Part shown: piece after piece, positions 24,758-32,403 of the stretch
Position numbering within the stretch: the stretch's first letter is position 1
Layout: each line of letters begins with the position of its first letter
DNA from: Bordetella genomosp. 8
GTDB lineage: Bacteria > Pseudomonadota > Gammaproteobacteria > Burkholderiales > Burkholderiaceae_B
DNA length: 64,000 bases
Direction of reading: 5' to 3'
Assembly: GCF_002119685.1 (NCBI RefSeq)
Contig: NZ_CP021108.1
Coordinates: 1,922,001 to 1,986,000, forward strand
Program-made: the position numbers and the translations under genes
Notes under the pieces: model-generated
The model's database searches: none
Seen by the model: only the letters and a program-made list of their open reading frames with translations
What the model was told of the DNA's origin: nothing

Positions 24758-27520
24758 ATGCATACGCCGCGTGCCACTTCGTTATTCCAGACCGTCGAAG
24801 GCCAGCGCCTGGCCCAGGCGGAGTCCGTCCCGTGGCGGCGCTGGGGACCCTATCTGAGCGAACGCCAGTGGGGCACCGTGCGCGAGGACTACAGCGAGTA
24901 CGGCACCGCCTGGGATTACTTTCCCCACGATCATGCCCGCAGCCGGGCCTATCGCTGGGGGGAGGATGGGCTGGCCGGCTTCGGCGATGACCGGCTGCGC
25001 TGGTGCCTGGGCCTGGCGCTCTGGAACGGCCGCGATCCCATCATCAAGGAGCGCCTGTTCGGCCTGACGAATGCCGAAGGCAATCATGGCGAGGACGTCA
25101 AGGAACTCTATTTCTACCTGGACGCCACGCCCACGCATTCCTACATGCGCATGATGTACCGCTATCCCATGTCGGCCTTTCCCTATGCCGACCTGGTGGC
25201 CGAGAACGCGCGGCGCGGCACCGACCAGCCCGAGTACGAAATCCTGGATACCGGCGTATTCGACGATCAACGGTATTTCGACGTGACGGTCGAATACGCC
25301 AAGCATACGCATGACGATATCGTCATGCGGATCACCATCGAAAATCCCAGCGCCGAGCCGGTCACGCTGCATGTGCTGCCGCAATTGTGGGCGCGCAACA
25401 CCTGGTCCTGGGACGGGGTGTCGCCCAAGCCGTCCCTGCAGCGGATCAAGGACGGCGCCGGTGGATGGGAAGTGCTGGCGCGCCACGCCGCGTACGAGCC
25501 CATGGTGGCGACGGCGGCCGCGCCGGGCCCGGTGGACTGGCTGTTCTGCGAAAACGAAACCAATGTCCGCAGGCTGTTCGGCAACGATGGCCCGGGTCCT
25601 TTCAAGGACGGCATCAACGACTACCTCGTGCATGGCTCGAAGGATGCGGTGCGTGGCGATGGCGGCACCAAGGTCGCCGCGCATTGGGTCGCGCATCTGG
25701 CGCCCGGTGCGCGTAGCGCCATGGTGTTCCGCCTGCGTCCGCAGGCGCGGCACGACGGACAGGCGCTGGACGTCGACGCCCTGATCGCGCGGCGCCGGGC
25801 CGAGGCCGACGAGTTCTACGATTGCCTGCAGCAGGGGATCGCGGACGACGACGCGCGGCTGGTGCAGCGCCAGGCACTGGCCGGCCTGCTCTGGTCCAAG
25901 CAGTACTACGAGTTCGACATCACGCGCTGGCTGGACGGCGATGCCGCGCAGCCCAAGCCGCCCGCGCGCCGCCGCCGCGGCCGCAATGCGGATTGGCGGC
26001 ACCTGTGCAATGGCGAGATCGTGTCCATGCCGGACAAATGGGAGTACCCCTGGTATGCGTCATGGGACCTGGCCTTCCAGGCCACGGCCCTGGCGCTGGT
26101 CGATCCGGTCTTCGCCAAGAACCAGCTGCTGCTGCTGGTCAAGGACCGCTACCAGCATCCCAATGGGCAGTTGCCGGCCTATGAATGGGCCTTCGGCGAC
26201 GGCAATCCACCGGTGCACGCCTGGGCAACCTGGCGCGTCTACGAACTCGATCGCGCCTGGCACGGCGAGCCCGACCACGCGTTCCTGGAACTGGTGTTCC
26301 ACAAGCTGCTGTTGAACTTCGGCTGGTGGGTCAACCGGCGCGACGCGGACGGACGCAACATTTTCCAGGGCGGTTTCCTGGGGCTCGACAATATCGGCAT
26401 CTTCGACCGTTCGCAGCCGCTGCCCACGGGCGGCCATATCGACCAGGCGGACGGCACCGCCTGGATGGCCGCCTACGCCCTGGACATGATGCGCATCGCG
26501 CTGGAGCTGGCCACCGTCAACAAGACCTTTGTCGACATCGGCGTCAAGTTCTTCGAGCATTTCCTGTATATCGCCGAAGCGGTCAATAGCGGCGATGATT
26601 GCGAAACCGGCTTGTGGGACGAGCAGGACGAGTTCTTCTACGACGCGCTGCACCTGCCCGGGCAGGACAGCATGCCGATGCGCGTGCGCTCCATCGTCGG
26701 GCTGATACCGCTGTTCGCCGTGCAGGTGCTGGATGAGCACATGCACGGGCGGCTGCCCGGCTTCAAGGAACGCCTGCGCTGGTTCCTGCGGCATCGGCCG
26801 GATCTGGCGAAACTGGTGTCGCGGTGGACCGAGCCCGGCAAGGGAAACTCCGCGTTGCTGTCGCTGCTGCGGGGACACCGCGTGAAGGCGCTGTTGCGGC
26901 GCGCGCTGGATGAAAGCGAGTTCCTGTCCGATTACGGGGTACGCGGCCTGTCGCGGCATCATCGCGATACGCCGTACGCGTTCACGCACAATGGGCAGAG
27001 TTTCTGCATACGGTATCTGCCGGGGGAGTCGGATTCGCGCGTGTTCGGCGGCAATTCGAATTGGCGCGGGCCGATCTGGCTGCCCGTGAATTACCTGCTG
27101 ATCGAATCGCTGTACGAGTTCCATCGCTATTACGGCGACGATTTCCGCGTCGAGTATCCCACGGGCTCCGGCCGCAAGTATTCGCTGCGAGAGATCGCCG
27201 ACCAGCTGTCCAGCCGCATCACGCGGCTGTTCCTGAAGAATGCCGACGGTGAACGGCCATCGATGATGGGTTATCCGCTATTGCAGGCGGACCCTGGCTC
27301 GCGCGACCTGGTGTTGTTCCACGAGTTCTTCCACGGCGATAACGGGCGCGGGCTGGGCGCGTCGCACCAGACCGGCTGGACGGCCCTGGTGGCCTTGTTG
27401 CTGCAACCGCGTCAGACGGCCGTCAGCGGCATCCTGCCGGTGGTGGAAACCGCCGACGACGCCGCGCGGGCGGAAGCCGCCGCGGCCGTCGCGCGGGCCA
27501 GCGAGCAGTCGGTGAAATAG
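24758..27520 (+). CDS. MGH1-like/GH63-type glucosidase
   Basis: A large cytoplasmic protein (920 residues, no signal peptide) resembling the GH63 / mannosylglycerate-hydrolase-like (alpha/alpha)6 group. Recognisable blocks are GLTNAEGNHGEDVKE, MPDKWEYPWYASWDLAFQ, GGFLGLDNIGIFDRS, and near the end FGGNSNWRGPIWLPVNYL and HQTGWTALVA, all usual in this group. The actual substrate of such bacterial proteins is mostly untested. An aagga site lies 7 bases before the ATG. It follows the debranching enzyme by 32 bases in the same direction, so the two are probably co-expressed. I infer a joint role in alpha-glucan or compatible-solute turnover, with otsBA upstream. Confidence 0.85.
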   Translation: MHTPRATSLFQTVEGQRLAQAESVPWRRWGPYLSERQWGTVREDYSEYGTAWDYFPHDHARSRAYRWGEDGLAGFGDDRLRWCLGLALWNGRDPIIKERLFGLTNAEGNHGEDVKELYFYLDATPTHSYMRMMYRYPMSAFPYADLVAENARRGTDQPEYEILDTGVFDDQRYFDVTVEYAKHTHDDIVMRITIENPSAEPVTLHVLPQLWARNTWSWDGVSPKPSLQRIKDGAGGWEVLARHAAYEPMVATAAAPGPVDWLFCENETNVRRLFGNDGPGPFKDGINDYLVHGSKDAVRGDGGTKVAAHWVAHLAPGARSAMVFRLRPQARHDGQALDVDALIARRRAEADEFYDCLQQGIADDDARLVQRQALAGLLWSKQYYEFDITRWLDGDAAQPKPPARRRRGRNADWRHLCNGEIVSMPDKWEYPWYASWDLAFQATALALVDPVFAKNQLLLLVKDRYQHPNGQLPAYEWAFGDGNPPVHAWATWRVYELDRAWHGEPDHAFLELVFHKLLLNFGWWVNRRDADGRNIFQGGFLGLDNIGIFDRSQPLPTGGHIDQADGTAWMAAYALDMMRIALELATVNKTFVDIGVKFFEHFLYIAEAVNSGDDCETGLWDEQDEFFYDALHLPGQDSMPMRVRSIVGLIPLFAVQVLDEHMHGRLPGFKERLRWFLRHRPDLAKLVSRWTEPGKGNSALLSLLRGHRVKALLRRALDESEFLSDYGVRGLSRHHRDTPYAFTHNGQSFCIRYLPGESDSRVFGGNSNWRGPIWLPVNYLLIESLYEFHRYYGDDFRVEYPTGSGRKYSLREIADQLSSRITRLFLKNADGERPSMMGYPLLQADPGSRDLVLFHEFFHGDNGRGLGASHQTGWTALVALLLQPRQTAVSGILPVVETADDAARAEAAAAVARASEQSVK

Positions 27521-27530
27521 CGGCGTACGT

Positions 27531-28157
27531 TCAGTCCGCGGCGGGCGGCAGCAAGTCCCGCGCGTCCAGCAGATCGTGTACTTGCGCCAGGCGCAGTTCG
27601 GGGTCCGGCGTCAGCAGCAGTTCCTGCTTGGTGCGGGCGGGCAGGGGCAGGATCTCGCCCCAGCGGTCGGCCACCCAGCCGCACTCATCCAGACGGAAGG
27701 GCGGGGCGATGGGCATCAGGGCGGCCGGCGTGCCGCGACGCTGAAGATCGGCGATCAGTGTGCCCAGCGCGTTCGCGCAAGCCTGCAGTTCGCGCGGGAT
27801 GGCGCGTGGCGGGTCGTCCGCCAGTATCTCGATTTCCCCGCTCCACAAGCCGAACCGGCCCTGTTCCGCGGACAGCAGGCGGAAGCGGCTGGTGCCGGTG
27901 CAGACGATCTGCAGCAGGCCCGGCATCGGGGCCGACGATTCGACGATGCGCGCCAGCGTGCCGGCGGCCGCCAGCACTTCCTTGCCGTCCGGCGTGCGGA
28001 CTTCCCGCCCTTCCAGCAGCGGAACGACGCCGAAGCCGCCGCCGTCGGCGATGCACTTGCCTATCATGTCCAGGTAGCGAACCTCGAACACGCGCAGGTG
28101 CATGACCCCGTCGGGGAACAAGGCATTGCCCAAGGGAAATAAGGGAATGGCGGCCAT
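27531..28157 (-). CDS. Stand-alone Lon N-terminal (substrate-binding) domain protein
   Basis: A 208-residue protein made only of the Lon substrate-binding fold: AIPLFPLGNALFPDGVMHLRVFEVRYLDMI, then VPLLEGREV and GTSRFRLL. There is no AAA+ or protease part. Such proteins are widespread in proteobacteria and resemble the substrate-recruiting part of cereblon, but their function is not established. The ATG at 28157 gives the expected N-terminus; the frame stays open upstream but then runs into the divergent gene. Its 3' end lies 10 bases from the stop of the convergent GH63 gene. With Lon and Hsp20 also in this window it may belong to proteostasis, but that is a guess. Confidence 0.9.
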   Translation of the reverse strand: MAAIPLFPLGNALFPDGVMHLRVFEVRYLDMIGKCIADGGGFGVVPLLEGREVRTPDGKEVLAAAGTLARIVESSAPMPGLLQIVCTGTSRFRLLSAEQGRFGLWSGEIEILADDPPRAIPRELQACANALGTLIADLQRRGTPAALMPIAPPFRLDECGWVADRWGEILPLPARTKQELLLTPDPELRLAQVHDLLDARDLLPPAAD

Positions 28158-28236
28158 GCGGCATGATGGCACAATTGGCCCTTGCCCGTTACTCCCCGTG
28201 CCTGCCCTGGCCGCCGCTCCGCATCGCCTTATACGG

Positions 28237-29913
28237 ATGATCCCGCTTCCATCGTTTTTGCCGGCGCGTCTTGGCCGCCTCGTCCCCGTGTTGCGCCTGC
28301 CTGCGACGACGGCGCTGCCGCTGGTGCTGTTGTTGTTGTTGCTGATGCCAGGTACTGGCGGCGCGGCCGCGCAGCAGGCGCAGGCCAGTCCGGCGACCAC
28401 GACGGCACCGACTACGGCGACTACGCCGGCGCCCGCTGGCGCGGAACCGGCGCGCAACCTGCGCATCGGCTCCAAGCGTTTCACGGAGTCGTACATTCTT
28501 GCCGAGCTGTTGGCGCAGCAGGTGGCGCGGCGCACCGGGCAGACGCCCGCCGTGTCGCAGGGGCTGGGCAATACCGCGATTGTCTACCAGGCCCTGCAAA
28601 GCGGCGGCATCGGGCTCTACCCGGAATATACGGGCACCATCGCGATGGAAATCCTCAAGAGCGACAAACCCATGTCGCTGGAGGACATCCGGACTCGCCT
28701 GGCGCCGTTGGGGCTGGGCGTGGATATCCCCTTCGGCTTCAACGACGGCTATGCGCTCGCGATGCGCGCGGCGGATGCCGACAGGCTGGGAATACGTTCC
28801 CTGAGCGACCTGGCGCGCCATCCGGACCAGCGGCTGGGCCTGTCGCAGGAATTCATCGGACGCGTCGACGGCTGGCGGGGCCTGGCGCAGCGCTACGGCC
28901 TGCGGCAGTCACCCACCGGGCTGGACCATGGCCTGGCGTATGACGCGATCGAAAAGAGGCAGGTCGACGTCATCGACATCTACACGACTGACGCCAAGAT
29001 CGACGCACTGGGATTGCGCGTGCTGGAAGACGACCTGAAGTACTTCCCGCGCTATGACGCGGTGGTGCTGTATCGGCTGGACCTGCCGCAACGCTACCCG
29101 CAGGCCTGGGCGGCGATGCGCGAGCTGGCTGGGACGATCGACGAGCACGCGATGATCGCCATGAACGCGCGCGCCGAACTCCAGGGCGTTCCCTTCGACG
29201 TCATCGCGCGCGATCGCCTGGCGGCGGTCGCGGGTACCGCAGGGGCGCAAAACGGGCTGGGGAACGAAACCTACGGATTCTGGCGCAAGCTGATGGGACC
29301 CGACCTGGGCCGGCTGGCGGCGCAGCATCTGATGCTGGTGCTGCTGTCCGTGGCGATTGCCGTGGTCGTCGCGGTGCCGGCCGGCGTCTATGTCTACCCT
29401 CGCTATCGCCTGCGGGCCCTGGTGCTGGGCATGACGGGGTTGCTGCAGACCATACCGTCGCTGGCCATGCTGGCCATCCTGATCACGGTGACGGGCCGCA
29501 TCGGTTCGGTGCCGGCGCTGGCCGCCTTGACGCTGTATGCCTTGCTGCCGGTCATGCGCAATACGGTCGCGGGGCTGGATGAGGTCTCTTCGGGCATGCG
29601 GTTGGCGGCGACTGCGCTGGGCATGACGCCGCGGCAGCGCGTCATGCTGATCGAGCTGCCGCTGGCGCGGCCCACCATCCTGGCGGGGGTGCGCACGGCG
29701 ACGTCGATCTCGATCGGGACGGCGACGATCGCGGCTTTCATCGGCGCGGGTGGCTTCGGGGAGCGCATCGTCACCGGACTGGCGCTGAACGACGGCCAGC
29801 TGCTACTGGCGGGCGCCTTGCCCGCCGCGGCGATGGCGCTGGCCAGCGAGCTGGCCTTCGAACTGGCGGACCGCCGGCTGCGCCGGCAGACCGGCCGCTA
29901 CGTTACGGCCTGA
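28237..29913 (+). CDS. Osmoprotectant-type ABC transporter: substrate-binding protein fused to permease
   Basis: A 558-residue fusion. A signal sequence or membrane anchor (about 25-45) is followed by an Ala/Thr/Pro linker, then an OpuAC/OsmF-type binding domain (IGSKRFTESYILAELLAQQ, GLYPEYTGTIAMEIL, DVIDIYTTDAKID). A permease domain with about five or six helices and the EAA-like loop (AATALGMTPRQRVMLIELPLA) begins at about residue 355. Family members carry glycine betaine, choline or ergothioneine. Here the binding domain comes first; in EgtU-type fusions the permease comes first. No ATPase gene is adjacent, so the partner must be encoded elsewhere. The start was chosen at the ATG before the signal sequence; upstream in-frame ATGs overlap the divergent gene. 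Confidence 0.9.
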   Translation: MIPLPSFLPARLGRLVPVLRLPATTALPLVLLLLLLMPGTGGAAAQQAQASPATTTAPTTATTPAPAGAEPARNLRIGSKRFTESYILAELLAQQVARRTGQTPAVSQGLGNTAIVYQALQSGGIGLYPEYTGTIAMEILKSDKPMSLEDIRTRLAPLGLGVDIPFGFNDGYALAMRAADADRLGIRSLSDLARHPDQRLGLSQEFIGRVDGWRGLAQRYGLRQSPTGLDHGLAYDAIEKRQVDVIDIYTTDAKIDALGLRVLEDDLKYFPRYDAVVLYRLDLPQRYPQAWAAMRELAGTIDEHAMIAMNARAELQGVPFDVIARDRLAAVAGTAGAQNGLGNETYGFWRKLMGPDLGRLAAQHLMLVLLSVAIAVVVAVPAGVYVYPRYRLRALVLGMTGLLQTIPSLAMLAILITVTGRIGSVPALAALTLYALLPVMRNTVAGLDEVSSGMRLAATALGMTPRQRVMLIELPLARPTILAGVRTATSISIGTATIAAFIGAGGFGERIVTGLALNDGQLLLAGALPAAAMALASELAFELADRRLRRQTGRYVTA

Positions 29914-29943
29914 GTGAACGAACGGCGCGCGGCGGGGAGCTCC

Positions 29944-29995
29944 GCGGCCGCACCTGGCCGGCACCTGGCCGGCCGCACCTAGCCGGCCGCACCTA
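29944..29995 (+). repeat. Tandem 14-bp GC-rich repeats, third locus of the family
   Basis: Units are (gc)ggccgcacctg, gccggcacctg (three bases shorter), gccggccgcaccta and gccggccgcaccta. The last unit runs into the stop codon of the Bug gene on the minus strand. It fills the gap between two convergent genes. Confidence 0.8.
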
Positions 29996-30964
29996 TTCCG
30001 CTTTCGCGCCCATTTGTTTGACCAAGGCACTCCACTTCGCCTGCTCGGCGCGCGTGAACTCGCCGAATGCCTGGGCGCTGCCGCCCACCGGATCGGCGCC
30101 TTCCGCCGTCATCTTGTCCTTCAGGCCGGGCAGGGCGGCGTTGACCGCCCTGTTGAGGACCGCGACGACCTCGGGCGGCGTGCCCTTGGGCGCGAACATG
30201 CCGAACCAGGAACCGGCCTCGAATCCCGGGAAGCCATTCTCGGCGATGGTCGGCACGTCGGGCATGGAGGCCGACCTGCGGATGCTGCTGACCGCGATCG
30301 GACGCAGCTTGCCCGCCTTGATCTGGCCGATCACCGACGGGATGGTGGCGAACATGAATTGCACGCGCCCGCTCAGCAGGTCGTTCAGGGCGTCGGCCCC
30401 CTTGTACGGGATGTGCAGGGCCTGCACGCCTATCTTCTGCATGAGCATATAGCTGGCCAGGTGCGAAGACGTACCGATGCCCGTGGAGCTGTAGTTCAGC
30501 TTGCCGGAGTGTTGCCTGGCATAGGCGATGAACTCGGTGACGTTGTGCACCGGCGCGTCGGGCGGCACCACCAGCACGTTGGGCACGTCGGCGAACTGCA
30601 CGACGGGTATGAGATCGGTCAAGGGATCGTAATCCAGCTTGTTCAAACTGGCGTTCACGGCGATCGGGCCCACCGAGGCGGCAAGCAGCGTGTAGCCGTC
30701 CGGCGCCGCGCGCGCCACGTACTCGCTGCCGATGTTGCCACCCGCGCCGGGCCGGCTTTCGACGATGAAGGTCTGCTTGAGCGATTCGCCGATCTTGTTG
30801 CCGATGGCGCGCGTCAGGATGTCGGTGGTGCCTCCCGCGGTGAACGGCACCACGATCTTGACGGGCTTGTCGGGGTAATCGGCATGGGCGGCCGGCGCCG
30901 CGACGGTCGCGGCGGCCGCGAGTATGGAAGCCGCGAACGCGCGAGCCAGGGTCTTCGTGGGCAT
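29993..30964 (-). CDS. Bug-family (TctC-like) periplasmic solute-binding protein
   Basis: Second tripartite-tricarboxylate-type binding protein in the window, 323 residues. The signal peptide ends AAHADYPDKPV. Family blocks are IVVPFTAGGTTDILTRAI, VESRPGAGGNIGSEYVA, YSSTGIGTSSHL and the C-terminal GEFTRAEQAKWSALVKQMGA. An aggagg site lies 5 bases before the ATG at 30964; the open frame extends further but without a good start. The gene has no transporter partner nearby. Its leader carries a long perfect hairpin (30987-31027). The ligand is unknown; it differs enough from the first Bug protein here to suggest another one. Confidence 0.9.
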   Translation of the reverse strand: MPTKTLARAFAASILAAAATVAAPAAHADYPDKPVKIVVPFTAGGTTDILTRAIGNKIGESLKQTFIVESRPGAGGNIGSEYVARAAPDGYTLLAASVGPIAVNASLNKLDYDPLTDLIPVVQFADVPNVLVVPPDAPVHNVTEFIAYARQHSGKLNYSSTGIGTSSHLASYMLMQKIGVQALHIPYKGADALNDLLSGRVQFMFATIPSVIGQIKAGKLRPIAVSSIRRSASMPDVPTIAENGFPGFEAGSWFGMFAPKGTPPEVVAVLNRAVNAALPGLKDKMTAEGADPVGGSAQAFGEFTRAEQAKWSALVKQMGAKAE

Positions 30965-30986
30965 GGTGCTCCTCCTTATATGTTTT

Positions 30987-31027
30987 TGCAAAAGTCGCCG
31001 GGCGCCAGGCCGCCGGCGACTTTTGCA
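30987..31027. promoter_or_regulatory. Perfect 15-bp inverted repeat in the leader of the Bug gene
   Basis: Arms tgcaaaagtcgccgg and ccggcgacttttgca match at all 15 positions around an 11-base loop. The G+C stem is flanked by A4 and T4, so it resembles a bidirectional terminator without a long U-tract. It sits 23-63 bases upstream of the Bug start codon, between divergent genes. It could be an attenuator, an operator or an mRNA stabiliser. Confidence 0.6.
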
Positions 31028-31210
31028 TCTTCGCACAGCAAAGCGCGGCGACGCGCCATGCCGCACCGGGCGCGTCCATTTTTCCTGGAATATTGTGAGA
31101 ATGTCCGGCCGCCGTCGGAAGCCGCCGCGACAACTGCTAAAGTTGAGCACGGGCTTTGCTCCCTATGCCTCTTTTCGCGGCCAAGCCTGTGCCGCGCATA
31201 CCAGCCCCGG

Positions 31211-31804
31211 ATGGAATCAGTGGATACGAACGAAGATGCCCACCTCGTGGAAAAGCCCCTGAAGCAGGAGTCCCTGTTCGAAGGCAGTTTCCTGCGCGCG
31301 CGCCGCGATACGGTGTTGCTGCCCAATGGCCACAGCTCGACGCGCGAATACATCGTGCATCCGGGCGCCGTCGTGGTGGTGCCCATGCTGGACGACGGGC
31401 GCGTATTGACGGTGCGCCAGTACCGTTATCCTATCGGCCGCGTCATGATCGAGTTCCCCGCCGGCAAGCTGGACCCGGGCGAAGACCCGCTGGAATGCGG
31501 CCGGCGTGAATTGCTGGAAGAAACCGGCTATAGCGGCGGCGTCTGGTCGGCCGCCGGCGCCATGCATGTCGCCATCGCCTATTCCACCGAAATCATCCAC
31601 ATCTTTTTCGCACGCGGTTTGCGTGCCGGGCAGGCGCAGACGGACGCCGACGAGTTCGTCGACATCCACCCGATGACGGTCGATGACTTGTTCGCGGCCT
31701 GCCGCAACGGCCAGATCACCGATTCCAAGACGCTCACCTGCGCGCTCTGGCTGCAGAACGTGCTGAGCGGCGCATGGGAGCTGGAATGGAAACACGCGAG
31801 CTGA
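31211..31804 (+). CDS. nudF: NUDIX hydrolase, ADP-ribose pyrophosphatase type
   Basis: Hydrolyses ADP-ribose (and possibly other nucleotide sugars) to AMP and ribose 5-phosphate. Of 197 residues, the complete Nudix box begins at Gly85 (GKLDPGEDP then RRELLEETGY). The preceding FPAGKL and the upstream YIVHPGAVVVVPML and VRQYRYPIG are typical of the NudF/ADPRase branch, which acts as a swapped dimer. The start ATG lies 246 bases from the divergent Bug gene. Its last 19 bases overlap the DUF1810 gene, so the two are co-translated. Confidence 0.9.
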   Translation: MESVDTNEDAHLVEKPLKQESLFEGSFLRARRDTVLLPNGHSSTREYIVHPGAVVVVPMLDDGRVLTVRQYRYPIGRVMIEFPAGKLDPGEDPLECGRRELLEETGYSGGVWSAAGAMHVAIAYSTEIIHIFFARGLRAGQAQTDADEFVDIHPMTVDDLFAACRNGQITDSKTLTCALWLQNVLSGAWELEWKHAS

Positions 31805-32220
31805 ACGACGCCTACGGCCTGGATCGATTCGTCCTGGCGCAGGACCCCGTGTTCGACACCGTGTGCCAGGAGCTCGCGCAGGGACGCAAGCGCAGCCATT
31901 GGATCTGGTTCGTGTTTCCCCAGATCCGCGGACTGGGCCGCAGCGAGATGGCGCAGCGCTATGGCATATCCTGCCTGGACGAGGCGCGCGCCTATGTGCG
32001 CCATCCCGTGCTGGGACAACGGCTGAAACATGCCTGTGAACTGGTGGCGCGCGCGCCCGAGGGCTCGGCGGCCGAGATCTTCGGTCCGCTCGACGCCGTG
32101 AAGTTTCGATCTTCGCTGACGCTGTTCACGTGGGCCGCGCCGGAAGAGGAAATCTTCCGCCAGTGCCTGGATCGCTTCTTCGGCGGCCAGGCCGATCCGC
32201 TGACGCTCTCCCGCCTCTGA
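31786..32220 (+). CDS. DUF1810 family protein
   Basis: A 144-residue protein of the DUF1810 family (sometimes labelled calpastatin). Recognisable motifs are LDRFVLAQDPVFDTVCQEL, KRSHWIWFVFPQIRGLGRS and the C-terminal FGPLDAVKFRSSLTLF. Conserved Trp, His and Asp/Lys residues suggest an enzyme or ligand-binding protein, but no activity is established. The start overlaps the NUDIX gene by 19 bases, so a shared role in nucleotide or ADP-ribose metabolism is plausible from context alone. The stop is followed by 183 bases before bglX. Confidence 0.85.
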   Translation: METRELNDAYGLDRFVLAQDPVFDTVCQELAQGRKRSHWIWFVFPQIRGLGRSEMAQRYGISCLDEARAYVRHPVLGQRLKHACELVARAPEGSAAEIFGPLDAVKFRSSLTLFTWAAPEEEIFRQCLDRFFGGQADPLTLSRL

Positions 32221-32403
32221 TCGCCGCCCCGCGCGGCCCGGCACGGCGCCTGCTTGTGCCGCACCGCCGCGGCTGCGCGGGCCGCCGCGCCCCGGGGGCG
32301 CCGATGTGGCACACTTGCCCGGCTTCCCCGCGCGCGTCCGGCGATCCGCCGCCCGCGCGTTCGAATCGACGATCGACGAATCGACAATAAACACCAGAGA
32401 CAC

